Shown here: positions 20,315-32,138 of the stretch, one piece after another
Numbering within the stretch: the first letter of the stretch is position 1
Layout: every line of letters begins with the position of its first letter
Assembly (NCBI GenBank): GCA_022457065.1
Contig: JAJGBQ010000004.1
Location: 1,302,001-1,366,000, forward strand
DNA length: 64,000 nucleotides
Source of the DNA: Curvularia sp. ZM96
Taxonomy: Eukaryota; Ascomycota; Dothideomycetes; Pleosporales; Pleosporaceae
Direction of reading: 5' to 3'
Notes under the pieces: model-generated
Seen by the model: only the letters and a program-made list of their open reading frames with translations
Databases searched by the model: none
Told to the model about the DNA's origin: nothing
Program-made: the position numbers and the translations under genes

Positions 20315-21697
20315 ATGGCCACCGACGACGACGCCGTCTCGCCCACGTCCTCGAAGCGCTCCCGCAGCAAGGACAGCCTGCGCTCGCTCACGACTTCGTC
20401 GCTCAATACCCCCGCTGCCAGCACCCCCGCCGCCAGCACAAACAGCCTGCTCAACCCACACTCGGCACCCGGCACGCCCACCACAACCAGCCCCTTGTCC
20501 CACACACACATCCCATATCCCGCTTTTCTGAGCGCGGCCAGAGATATCAATGCCAAGTGGCTCCGTCTGGAAGCGGCCCAGAGTGACCGTTCCCGCGAGG
20601 CGCTGCAACCGACCGAGGCAGACGAGCAGGGCCGGTGGGCAAGATGCTGCGGCGACGAGTATGCGTTTCGCAACCGCTACGCCAACGTCGATCCATACCA
20701 GTCCAACAGAGTCCATCTTGCCGTGCCCGAAGGCCACTTTGACTACATCAACGCCTCGCCCATAGTACTGGAGACGACGCAATCTCAAACGCCTCTCAAG
20801 TACATCGCAACCCAGGGTCCCAAGGCCGAGACATGGTCGCACATCTGGCGCATGGTCTGGAATGAAAACGACTCGCCCGCCGTCATTGTCATGCTCACCC
20901 AGACGGTCGAGGCCTACCGAGAGAAGTGCTACCCGTACTATCCCCAGTCGCCCGAGAACCCCGACTTGCGCGTCAACGACCACGACGAATTCCAAGACGG
21001 TCTTATTCACAACCTTCACTTGGCATCGTATACAATCGACGAAGAGGCGCGGACTCAGGTGCGGGAGATCGACATGACAACCGATGATGGGAGTGAGTCG
21101 AAGAAGATCTGGCATCTGCTTTTCGCCGGCTGGCCAGACTTCTCTGTGCCAGAGGGAGATGATCGCGCTAGTATGCTCAAGTTGGTCGAGCTTTCGCGCT
21201 CGAAAAACTCGGACAATGCCACCAACCCCCGTGTTGTGCACTGCAGTGCAGGCATTGGTCGCAGCGGAACTTTTATTGCGCTCGACTGGCTCACGCAGGA
21301 GCTCCAAGAGGGCTCGCTAGACAATGTACCTGAGACTGAGGATCCCGTCGTCAGAGTTGTCGAGATGCTCAGGGACCAGCGTGCTGGTATGGTACAGTCC
21401 AAGGTTCAGTTCCAGTTCATCTACGATGTCCTTCGCGACCAATGGCGCGAGAGATGGATTGCCCAGAACCCTGATCAAGCAGCCCAACTTGGCTTTACCA
21501 GTGCCGCCAACACGCCCGACAGCGAGCCTGCACTCAAGCGCCAAAAGTCGGTACACAATGGTGACGACTACCAGTCCCCACCATCGGCATCATCGCCCTT
21601 GAGTAGCAGCGGTGCATCCGACTCGCCAGATGCTCGTGCGCAGCTTGAGGCCGAACTCCACGACGCAGACATGGAGTATGAAAAGGGCAAGACCTAG
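20315..21697 (+). CDS. Classical protein tyrosine phosphatase
   Basis: Single-exon ORF, 460 aa, ATG at 20315 with a TAA stop upstream in frame. A Ser/Thr-rich N-terminus (about 70 residues) precedes a full class I PTP domain: the substrate-loop region NRYANVDPYQSNRV, the YIATQGP strand, the WPD loop (Asp275), and the catalytic P-loop HCSAGIGRSG with Cys310 and Arg316. The enzyme removes phosphate from phosphotyrosine; yeast relatives such as Ptp1/Pyp act on MAP kinases and other targets. The C-terminal 80 residues after the domain are Ser/Pro-rich and end EYEKGKT before TAG (21695-21697). The same frame is open for another 143 codons past this stop, described in the next entry. Confidence 0.93.
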   Translation: MATDDDAVSPTSSKRSRSKDSLRSLTTSSLNTPAASTPAASTNSLLNPHSAPGTPTTTSPLSHTHIPYPAFLSAARDINAKWLRLEAAQSDRSREALQPTEADEQGRWARCCGDEYAFRNRYANVDPYQSNRVHLAVPEGHFDYINASPIVLETTQSQTPLKYIATQGPKAETWSHIWRMVWNENDSPAVIVMLTQTVEAYREKCYPYYPQSPENPDLRVNDHDEFQDGLIHNLHLASYTIDEEARTQVREIDMTTDDGSESKKIWHLLFAGWPDFSVPEGDDRASMLKLVELSRSKNSDNATNPRVVHCSAGIGRSGTFIALDWLTQELQEGSLDNVPETEDPVVRVVEMLRDQRAGMVQSKVQFQFIYDVLRDQWRERWIAQNPDQAAQLGFTSAANTPDSEPALKRQKSVHNGDDYQSPPSASSPLSSSGASDSPDARAQLEAELHDADMEYEKGKT

Positions 21698-22129
21698 TCG
21701 TTCTTGGGTCTTTTGACGGCAAAACGCCCCTCGCGCAAGAGCAAGAGCGTGTCGTGGTCCTCGCTCCCGCCTACAGTGCACACGTACAATACTCCTGAGG
21801 ACAATATTGCGCCGCCTGTCATTCCTGCTGCTACTGCTGGTCTGTCTCCGCCTGTCATTCCGGGTCCTGTGCTTGAGCATGTTGGGGCAGATGGTGACAC
21901 TGGCCAGCAGCACGACGGTGCTGTAGACGTCGAGGCGCAGATGGATCCACCCGCTCCTCCCCCTCCTTCTCTCGCTCCCCAAAGCCGATCACCTTCTGAA
22001 GCGCGCCTGTCCGCTCTACTTGTCCCTCGCGAGGAGGCATGCACCTCTGGTCGAGTCATCTGGGCCGCGGTTCTTGTCTCTATTTTCGTTGTGACACTCA
22101 TGTTTCTTTACTGGCATTATACAGAATAG
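21698..22129 (+). CDS. In-frame extension after the phosphatase stop, tail-anchored
   Basis: Directly after the phosphatase TAG, in the same frame, 143 sense codons run to TAG at 22127-22129. There is no ATG at its start; the only internal Met codons lie well inside. The sequence looks coding: a basic patch (KRPSRKSK), a KSVSW motif matching the RVxF-type docking consensus for protein phosphatase 1, two PPVIP repeats, a proline-rich stretch, then a 20-residue hydrophobic segment (22055-22114) followed by HYTE. That layout is a C-terminal tail anchor. Three explanations fit: stop readthrough; splicing of a 66-nt in-frame intron at 21676-21741 (GTATGA donor, TTGAC branch, GAG acceptor), which removes the stop; or a recent nonsense mutation in a longer protein. 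The TAG-TCG context is not a known leaky one (UGA-CUA or UAG-CARYYA). Confidence 0.55.
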   Translation, partial: SFLGLLTAKRPSRKSKSVSWSSLPPTVHTYNTPEDNIAPPVIPAATAGLSPPVIPGPVLEHVGADGDTGQQHDGAVDVEAQMDPPAPPPPSLAPQSRSPSEARLSALLVPREEACTSGRVIWAAVLVSIFVVTLMFLYWHYTE

Positions 22130-24254
22130 AGTTTAATATTTTCCTTCTTTCTGGTTTGGAGATGCATAGCCTTGCGGAGATAGATACCCCTTGGGTTGGG
22201 TTTGGGTGGTCTTTGGTACTTGGGTAAAGCGACAGCAAAGGAACAACCGAGGCAAACAAAGACCAAGCGGCGCTATTAGTTGTGTCTGTATGGATTCAGT
22301 GATACTAGATTTCCTCGCCCCTTTTTCTTGTTTTCGTTCCTTCATCCGTCATGGTTATGGCCACTGCTTTTTTTCTTTACGTCCCTGTTTAATTAACGTG
22401 CATGACGTCTCAGACACTATCTGTTTTGATGATTTATTTCAAACTTTAATCATGCATTTCAACATACATACGCGTCTGCGAAACGCGGGGCCCACTGCCG
22501 GCCCGCTCCACTTCCTTTGTCCTATATCCACCTTCCGTCTTGTTCATAACAGCAGCAGTAAGAACGGCACAACCCGACCCGTCAGTATGGGCGCATATAT
22601 GTAGCCAAGTTCACATGTCTCAGAACCATTCTCATTACCAATCCCGTCTGCTCTGGCCCCCTTCGGCCATATTGGATCCAAGACTCTTGCTACATCCTGG
22701 CTTTGATTGTGATCGAAGGGCAACCAGAGTTGCTGTAGGGATTATGGGTGATCAGCCAAGAAGGTGATACAGAAAAAGAATTCCCCTGTTTTGTTGAGCT
22801 TACTCTGCGAAAGAAACCTTGACCTGGGTCTTTGTTATGGCTTGGCTGCCAACTACCGGCATGAACGGTTGGGAGTGACACAAGGAGAGGGTGATCCGGG
22901 GCGGGTTGATATACTCTATCCGATGTACGTATGTGCCTGTGTATGTTTATGTGGGGTCCGTCTGTATATCCCCAGATTTCAGAAGAGATCATGTGCGAAG
23001 GTAATTCCTGAGGCACACGTACACAGAAAAGCGCAAAAAGGGAAATACAGATATGCACTTTTCAAGGTCCATCCCAAGTTCTCTCTCATCTGCCTAAACA
23101 CACTACCCACCGGTACCTTCATTCTCCGTGATCCGTACCACCCTATCCATGCTTCCCTTCCTCCCTCCCTCCCTTCCTCTGTACTCCGCCTCAGTTTCCT
23201 TCTCCTGTTCTCCGTCCCATGTCACCAAACCCTGTCCATTTGTACATTCACACACGTAAGAAATAATACTCACGTTGCCCCCCCCCCCCCCTCAAAAAAA
23301 CAAAACCAAACAAGGCGATAATACCGCGTGGGCCCGTTCCCTGGGAAAATTTCCGCCCGCATATGCATGCACATCAGCAGAATATTACCGTCGTTGTACA
23401 TATAAGTACACGAAAAACGCCCCGGCTCCGTAACACATACATGTCCGACCGAGGATTAGTCCGTTGGAGCTGGCAAATGTACAAGGGTTGGGGTTGGATA
23501 CACAAGGTTTCCATTCAAAACATACAAGGGCCGACGTGACTGACTCAGTTTTGATTTTCGAGTTCTTGGTGTTTTGGGAAAGGCAAGCGTCTTAGGTGTC
23601 AGCATGTGGGATCGCGAGATCGAGAGATCGAGGTGTTAGAGAGAGTCAAAGTGGGGGATGTGGACGGGGGGGAATACACATGTGGATGTGCGGACAGGGG
23701 AGGTAATGCGGACGGGGGAGGGGCCCAGGACAACAGGGCAGGGTAGGATATGTAGGGGGGTTTTGCTCGCGATGGATTTGTTATGGCGTAGCGGAGTTGG
23801 CATTTGACCTAGGCAAGGCCTTTCTGCGTGGTGGATGTGGTGAGAGCGGTAGTTGCGACATACGCGCCGTGCTTGGGTTGGTAAGAGATGTGCAGAGGTT
23901 GGAATGAGACGGGGACGAAATAAGGCGGTGTCCGTAGCAAGACATGTCACGTGCGGTGTTGACGCGGACCAATGCGAGTACCGAGGTGGGGAGCGACGAA
24001 AGGCGCCAAAGGGCGACCAGATGGTGCAAAAGGGCGGTGGATATGAGAGTATGTGGAGAGATGTCATTTGTCGCCGTCGTTGGCTTTGGTACAATAGGTT
24101 TTAGATTCATCATCGTACTAGAAAGACTATGAGCCACCATCACCACATCATGCACCGGCGACGGTCCCCTCTTTCTCTATTCGCGCCCTGTACTCTATTT
24201 TAACAGCAAAAAACAGGAAACCATGGACAAGGAAGAGGGAAGAGAAAACTTGGC
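22130..24254. other. Gene-poor region, left part
   Basis: Phosphatase 3' UTR followed by sequence with low-complexity runs (pyrimidine tract 23151-23180, poly-C 23278-23291, G-rich tracts 23640-23765). The longest ORF (22764-23321, +, 185 codons) has no recognisable domain and crosses the poly-C run. No gene supported. Confidence 0.5.
23278..23291. repeat. Poly-C run, 14 bases
   Basis: Fourteen consecutive C residues followed shortly by an A7 run. The length is likely polymorphic and prone to sequencing error. Confidence 0.9.
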
Positions 24255-24343
24255 TCATGCGCCTCTGGTCGATTTCAGCACTGCCTCGTTGCTCTCGACC
24301 TCGTTCTCTTCGGTCTCATCTCTTGTCCTTCTTGGCAAATACC
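24255..24343 (-). other. Orphan terminal-exon-like segment
   Basis: On the minus strand a strong acceptor (CTTGTTTTAG, ending at 24344) is followed by an open frame of 28 residues and TGA (24257-24255). It includes an acidic run, RDETEENEVESNEAVLKS. An alternative frame ends after VFAKKDKR. I could not find a convincing upstream exon, so this is either the last exon of an undetected gene or a chance pattern. Confidence 0.25.
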
Positions 24344-27300
24344 CTAAAACAAGATAATACGTAGAACAGTTTGGGGAGTCACTGTGCAAATCTCCCAATC
24401 GCTAGGTAGCCACAGAAAAAGAAAGTCATGTGTGGTTTACATGGGTCCACCTCACATCACCTCTCCTTTTTCTTCTTTCTTGGTTATGTGGGGAGAGGAG
24501 GGGCTGTGGTGCAACCATTTGCGCGACCTAATGTTTGATTTCTCAGCATTGGGGCTGTCATCTCGCGACTAATTCCCCTAGAGGCGTATTGTGGTGTTCG
24601 CTGAATGCTTTGCTGTCCTCTCGCTAATCGGACGGTAGTCAGACTGCAGGTGTCCCTGTGCAGAATACGGCGTGGTGTGATTTGGCCTTAGGGCTGAAGG
24701 CTGGATGGGGGGAGGGGGGAGGGGGCATGTCAGCTTACATACGTTTTGATCGACGGAGCGGTTAGCTGACGGTGGCTTGGAGCCTCTAAGAAAAGGGGGT
24801 GCGGGGGGAGTGGAAACGGTAAATAGTGCGCAGAGAGACTGGCATAATGAGTTGCGCTGTTGGCTATCCAGGGAGAAACGTATACTTGGAAAGTTTACCC
24901 GATAGTTTAGTTTCTGATGGTACTATTAATACCGCTACGGAGTACTATGTCTCTACCTGTATCTTCTTCGCTTGTTGCATAAAGACTGAGTAAAGGTTTT
25001 AGGGACGCTTCAGCTTCTCTGCACAAAGCACAGATACACAATGTGTCTAATAGAGCTGTTCCAATCTGCTGGTGGTGTGACAAGATCATTGCGTGAGGAG
25101 ATTCCTCAGTCTAGATGCGGCTGTGGACGTGTTTACCAATCGTCCTTGCATAGGTAAGCTGAGGAGGTGCCACCAGCGCACTTACCAATCCTGCGGTGCC
25201 ATTTTTTGTTTCAAGTACAATAACGGCCCATATTCAACTAGCCAAGTGTTGTTCGCGTTTCTGACATGCATTTTGGATTTACGAGTCTTGACTTAAGCCA
25301 GGCGATAACAGAGAACATTTTAAAGTGCAACGATCGGTCCTCTTTTTTTTTTGACCGTGCTGTTTGATTGGTGATATGATACCGACGGTGTAACTCAGAG
25401 GGATGGAGTTTGAACTTTCCCTTCCTATGGTTACAAAGCCAAAGTTTTCCAAAACTACTTCGTAAAATGTCAGCTTTTATGACATGGTGGACGGAAAAAT
25501 TCCTAGCCTACCGCCAGAGCTCATGTCATCCTCCCCGTCTGGTATGTAGTGGCACGGCGAGGTGGGAGCCAAAAGCTTGTTTGAGCTGCAGCCATGTTCG
25601 CCGATCGTCCATACAACTGACTCGGATATAGGGAAAGAAGAAGATAATAATAATACGTGGTTAGTCAGCTAGACTATTGATGCTAACAGTTGTGAAAGCA
25701 CTGTGGTACATGCAGCCAATGTTTAGGAATCAAGAGTCTGATGACAATGTGATGCTGCAAATCATGCAGCAAAACGCCAGAGGTCCACTATCGACGTAAT
25801 TTTTCCTCATAGGTCAACAGCAATGACGGTCCGATTATGGGTCACGACGGCGCAAAACGTCAAGTAAATCCAACACAGATGAGCGCAGCACGGCACTCAG
25901 GATTGCATATCCTAATCTCTTGTAGTGACGTTTGATGTACAGTACTACATCATCTCTGTTAATGGGAAGCATTGCGTATACTACAGTCAGATATTGACCA
26001 CTAGCATCATCAGAATGGCCATGGGGAGATGCGCTGTTGTGATTCGACACGGCTAAGTAATCCGGCCTGCGCGTTGATCGCCGCTGGGTGTCTTGAGGCG
26101 CATAAACGGCGATTTAACAAGGGGTACGGCGATTACACATGGGTCCTGCCGCACAAGGTAATGAACAGCCTTGCTGTCAGTACCTGAATGCGTATAGTAT
26201 CGCTGAAGGTGCCCGTTTTCGACCAGTGTTGAGCGCACGGTGACGTGAGTGACATTCTGCCGCGGGCGAATCCTGTGCAAATCTTCACTTTCCACCGCAT
26301 CGACGCATCACGGGAATCTCGAGGACTGAGTTTGGGTTGGCGCACGGAATTGGGGCAGTGCTGCAGTGATAGGGAGGCTGCATCCATCATACTGGTACCA
26401 ACACTCGGCCTTATGTCTTTTACGTTTTGGTATCTGGATGGAATCGTCGATTCGTTCAACTCGAGTGTCCAGATAAGGATGTTATCTTACTTTAGCTGCT
26501 TAGGGGGCTCTGCGCACAAACAGGGTGCACCTAGGATGGCTTTAAGGTATATTCCGGTTAACGTGAGCATTGAGGCGTAGAACCCTCGTTGTCACGCCCA
26601 TGCTGGCATGGAAGTACTGGATCAAGGTGCGAATACGCAATTTTTGGCGGGATATGTAGTTGGAAGCATCCTAAAGCACCTTGGAACATTCATAGAGTTC
26701 GCAGAATCACGAGAAGATACCTAGCGTCAGCGAAACTGGCCAGTCAGAGCAGTGTAGGGGTGTAGGAATGGTAACATCGGTCTATCGAAGGATCTCGGAC
26801 ATCCACATTGATGGTCGATACGATCGTCTCCAATTGTTTACTGAAAGCCGGGTAACCTTCCCTAGGAGGTTGAGACCTAGTATCCAGAGCGTTGGGTATC
26901 TGCTCACAACGGGAGAGACACGGCTCTATGCGCTCCTTTGTACAGTACAAACCCAAAACTTGAAAGGTGTATCGACTAGACCTAGTGAGATAGCCTTGAA
27001 ATCCAGGCAGAGCGAGAGAAGCGAGCGGTGGACTTGCGAGAAGAGACAAAAAAACAGGATATACCAGAGTATTTCGAGCAATAGGAGAACGGAGGTGGAT
27101 GGGCATTGCTGACCCGTGCCTTCTCTTAATCTTGGACGAGCGCCGGGGTTTCGGAGCCCGATTAGCAGGAAGAACGGATATCGTGTCGCAAAGAAATCCG
27201 AAACACTATGATTCGTCGAGAGCTTCTAGCGAATCATATCGTATATACTGGATGACTGGCTCACCACCGAGGCGCACTGGCAGGCACATGCATCGTTTTT

Positions 27301-30300
27301 GAATCAGAATATGTCTGTCATGGAGTTGTTGGAAGATGAGCGGTATTTTCGTGAACGGAAGGTTACTGCCCGTTGAACGCAGCGGTAAGCTAGTACATTC
27401 CAGTACACAGACAGCGTCATTGCCGACTACCAACAAGTATCAAAGTTCATTGTTGCGAATAGGTGCATTCAGGAGGGGGTTCTAGACCATTGTACGAATG
27501 GCAGGTGGAGATGGTACGTATCCTTCAGTCCGCAATGGAACCGGTGTGCTGGCGCTTGGAGCTGGGGTTCCCTATCCGAAGGTGGGCGTGCTGCAATACG
27601 GGAGGATCATGATCAGCAAGGAGGTCCTTGGGGGTTGTGTCGCGGATAACACCGTTGCAACAGGCTGGATTATATCCATGGAAACGATGTATGTGCAAAA
27701 CCAACGTCTGCTGCAACTTATGTATGTGTGCTCATCGAGGCAAATGCGATAGAAGAACCATGTTTTGCAAGCATCTTGAAATTTGTCGGAAATTTACAGA
27801 GCGCATGAAATTGGGTTCACTCAACCCTTCGGCCGAATCTGTCTGTTCGTTGTGTCAGTGTCTGGGATTTGCCGACGGCACTTGGGAAAGTCGTTTCCGT
27901 GCCAGATGAGTATGTCGGCTTTGGTGATGGCCCCACCTGGCACTGTGGGTTGTACATGTATTCTGTTCGAGACTCGTGTTGAACGCTGCAAATCACGCAT
28001 TGGTTGTGCACTTGAGATGCGCTGTGACGTGGGTGTGTGTGGGTGCGTCGCATTAGCTGCCGAAACTTTTTCTTCTCAGCCTTACAAACTTTGAAGGGTT
28101 CCCAACTAGGCCACTTATTGATTTGACTCATTGCCGTTCTCCATCTATTTTACTCTAGGAGCCTCAACCGACCACTGGGTCCCGTTACATGCCTGTCACA
28201 CATGCTGAGAGGCAAACTTTATTCCCGCGTCTAAACAGGAAACAACGTCCAACCAGCCAGTTCGATGGTGGTGTGCGAGTACTCGTATCGCAGTCGCTCT
28301 GATTGACATCATTCCACATCTGTGGCTGGCAGCAAAGGATCCACGATTAGTCCATGTATGTACGTGTATAGTGCTGCGGACGGGCTAAGAGATCAAAGAA
28401 CCTAGGCCTGGACTCGGCGCTCTGCTCATGGGTCGTGGCTGCACTCGCTGTCTGCATAGCTTGTACGCAAAGCTAACCTTTCGAACGGATCGAAGGACAA
28501 GTCCTTGGCCGGAAGTCTCATGGTCCGATGCCGAGCGACAACAGAAGATGCGAAATGCCGCCAAACGATGTCAGCAGCGGAAGACGCAACTCAGCCCCAA
28601 GATGTCAAGACTTGGCAGCAACTGCTCCTGGTGCCATGTACACGTCGTCGACTTGGGGCTTAGAGTTCCAAGAGGAGCGGGCCGTGTGAGGTTGTGGTTG
28701 CGAGAGACAGCAACGGCTGGGCGCGTGACCTGCTGCCCACTGCCCACTGCGCTCGAGTAAAGAAAGAGTTGGAACATGGCTGGGCATCACTAGGTTCCCA
28801 TGCTAACAACGATGCGTCGTTGGCGTCGTGTTGGTCGTGAGGCGGAGCCTGAGGCGGTTGGCCCAGCCTGACAAAAGCAGCCGGTGCCATTGTACCGATC
28901 TGACCGTACGATCAAGTCGAGGTAAATTGCTCCTGGGGCCAAGACTTGAACTGTGTACAGATCGGACGGCAAATACCGACTCTACTATACATTTGTGTGA
29001 AACGGCTCGTCTCCCGTTTTGTATGGTAGTTAAGCTCGGTAGAACGGCATGCACGCGCGCAGACCGTCACTCAGGGCGGTTCGCGGCATATGTGTCTCGA
29101 AGGAAACGGTGAGCAAAGGAGCTCATATGGGTGATTGGAAACATACCGAACCCGCCAGTGACCCCACGCAGCAATCGCGACGAAAAATTTCATACCTCTG
29201 GGTTGCTTTTTGATTGTGTGCATCCATTAGCAAAGGTGCTGCTTGGCGGGGTTCTAGCCAAAGTTTGCTACATAATCATGTAGGGCGGGACCATTGCGAG
29301 GCGCACAGGATGAGTAAGGCCGTTACTGGCGGCTTGGTAAGTCTGTGCCTAGCAACTTAATAAGAGGATCTGCTTGCTATCCCTGTCACGACCAGGCTGA
29401 GTAAAGCCGCAAGGTTAGGCCGTAGCAAGCGAGAGCGGGTGTCGATCTTGGGACTGCGTGGTGTGTGGAGAGAGTCTTGCTGAGGCAAGCAATGACACCT
29501 TTTGGCACAAGATTCTTAGCGGCATGTTGGAGATGACGAATCAAGACTTTCTGCATACATATGCTCAAGACGACAGGTATCGACTACGCCATGGTAGCAA
29601 GGAGAGTTTCTTGGAAGTCAAGTCGACGCTCCCCCTGGCTGGTGAAGCAAGGAAGATCGCAGCAGCTGGGCAGCAAAACGTGGCACACTGGAGCATGGCC
29701 AGCCAAGCAATGTCGAGAGAAATGGCACAGCATGCGATTCAGTAGGCGACTCGAAAGCTGGCTCTTGCATGCTGCAGTTGTCTGATGACCGCCCGTCTTC
29801 GTTCCAAGTCTATGACTGTCGCGTTTCCGCTTACTATGTCCCGGGCACTGGACATGATGTCGGCGTCTCTTGAATCCGCCGGGCTGTGTGTACTGTACGT
29901 ATGTTTGATATGAATTCGCATGCCAGGACCCTTGCGTGTTGGAGAAGCATATTACCACACGGACGGGAAATAGGTCTGACAGGATCGCTGCTAGCAGCCC
30001 CGCATTCGTCGGTCTACTGGTAAAAGCCGAACAGGGTGGATTACGAGACAAATGGCCGAAAACCAAACAGAAACACGCCCTGGATACAAGCACTGTTCAT
30101 GCAAAGGACATTCGCGGTCGCCGCGCCTTGGCGTTTAGTAGAGTGTCAGCCGGCGATGCAGTTGCGCCTGGCGGTTTCCATAGAGAAGCAATAAGTGGTA
30201 GACGGCGATGCTGCTCCATGTGGCATGATGCACTGGCACAAAGCATGATCCTGCGCTTAGCTAGATGGCTGACAGAATTTTTGTATACGCTGACGCTAGA

Positions 30301-32138
30301 CGTGCTTGAAACAGACAGCAGGAAAGAAAAAGGAAAAAAATAACAATGATGCTCCCCACTGGGCCGCCCTGGCCAGCAAAACGGGGGGGAGGGTGTTCGC
30401 GAGGCTTTAAGCATGGACGGCTAGTCGGCAGGGGGGATGGTCGTATAGGCGTCGTATAGGGAGCGCGAAACGGGGACCAAAAGCGCGCTCTGGCAGCCAG
30501 ACTGACGTTCTCAGCCACGCTGCCTGACGACGCCTAGAGTGGGCCGCCAGGCTTCCCAATCTCCCACAGCAAGATGGGACATGTGGCTAGCCAATGGCAG
30601 TAGCACGGTACCGTATGCGTAGACGGTTTCAATACACGGTACAGATAGACAGAGCGACTTGCTGTGGCTAATTCGAGGCGTACGTGGACGCGGTCAAGGC
30701 GCAGCCTCAGATTCGCTGTGGCTGAGGCATTTATGAGCACATCGTACGTACGCCAACCAGACCGAGGGCGAGGCCTAGAAGGGACGCGCATGCGAGGCAG
30801 CATAGGAGAGCACGCTCAGCATGACGCGACGGCATAGGACAGAAAATAATGGTCTTGTGGCTGGAGCAGAGTCAGTGAGACACAGGCGGCTGGCTGTCAG
30901 CACCTCGTCTGGAAACAAAGCACGCCGCTGATTGTAGCTGCGCTTACACAGAATCAATGGCATCGAATATGGACGTCCCACCCGGCCCTTCTCCACCCGG
31001 CCCGTCTTCACATGTAGGTAGTCTGTATCTAGACAGATGCATGTGCTCCCTGGACGATTCAGACGGATCATCCCACCAGCGAAGAAAAAAAAAAGAAGAG
31101 AGAAAACGAGAGACGGAGGAGGATTCCCCACCACGGTCGTCCGAAGGAGCGAGCATGCCGTCCTCGACTCCCAGGCTGATGATCCGGCTGTCAAACCAAC
31201 CTCTAGCTCGGCCGAAGCTCTGGTACGTTGAGGCACCACTCGTCCAGGGAAAAAAACGTTATCAGTGATGCCGCTATAATGATGACAAGCGCGAGCGCCC
31301 ACACATGATGGACAAATGGACAAGCACGCAACATGTTGCTTGACCTCTCTCGAACACGGCCTCGACTCGACCATGTGCCACACAAGTCCCCGCCCGTCGT
31401 TAGCTCTCGGGACCAGGCGCAAGTCGTTTGTCCGTCCTGTTTTGGTCGTGGATGTCGCGTTGCCGGTACCCGGGCGCGGGCACTGCGATCTCGACGACAT
31501 TTCGAGTTTGGTTATGCCCGCGTATTCGCCGAGCACAAACGTCACCTGTTCTGCCCTGGCGGACGAGCAGCAACGCGGGCGGATGGTCTTGTCTGGCATT
31601 GCACTTGTCACGGTCCGCTCGTTGGCCGACTCCGCGCCTTCGCTTTGTCAACCTCCGGCCAACTCGAGCCCAGTCCTGCTGAGGTTGGCGCCCTGCACCA
31701 AGACCATGCATCCTTGCATGTGAACTAATGTGCCTCAACGTGCGTGCGCCGATTGATGATGTGTAAGGAGACAGGGGTGCTCTAGCTGCCCAGGGTCGGT
31801 GGATTTCATAATTACAGTTTCATTACTGAGCTTTTGCACCCAAGGGCCCCAAGGTTTAACGCCGAACGTCCGCTTGGACTATCCTCTGACGTGAATAGAT
31901 ATAATGCTTTGCTACCCGCACGAGGCGTTGCCCTTATTTAGGGCCTTGGTTTCCACCTCCACCTCTTCTGACAACCTGCTCTTGAAGAATTTACTTGGCC
32001 CGACAAACATTATTGCCTGAAACAAGTTCCCTTCACACACACCATCTGCCTTCCATACACACATACACACGTACATAACCGAGGCTTCTGCCTGCTTCCT
32101 CAGTTACCGCCCTTCTCCACATAACCAGCCTACATCAC
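24344..32138. other. Gene-poor region, about 7.8 kb
   Basis: Many ORFs of 60-280 codons occur on both strands but none shows a domain, a signal peptide with cysteines, or a consistent splice structure. The largest (30775-31611, minus, 278 codons) overlaps open frames in other phases around 31316-31738, which is typical of GC-rich non-coding DNA. No terminal repeats, transposase or reverse transcriptase motifs, or tRNA were seen. The last 300 bases should be the promoter of the Zn2Cys6 gene. Base composition is near that of the rest of the window, not the extreme AT of RIP-degraded repeats. Confidence 0.5.
24707..24725 (+). repeat. G-rich tract (G6-A-G6-A-G5)
   Basis: Three G runs separated by single A bases, with a further GGG about 13 bases upstream and two more G5-G6 runs at 24795-24808. 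It could form a G-quadruplex with one long loop. No gene is adjacent. Confidence 0.6.

Noticed and set aside
20198..21307. 369-codon minus-strand ORF opposite the phosphatase
   Set aside because: Antisense of a GC-rich conserved gene; no domain of its own.
22764..23321. 185-codon ORF in the gene-poor region
   Set aside because: Crosses a poly-C/poly-A tract and has no recognisable protein character.
30775..31738. Overlapping long ORFs on both strands (278, 135, 131 and 112 codons)
   Set aside because: Several phases are open at once, which reflects GC-rich composition; no domain, signal peptide or splice logic.
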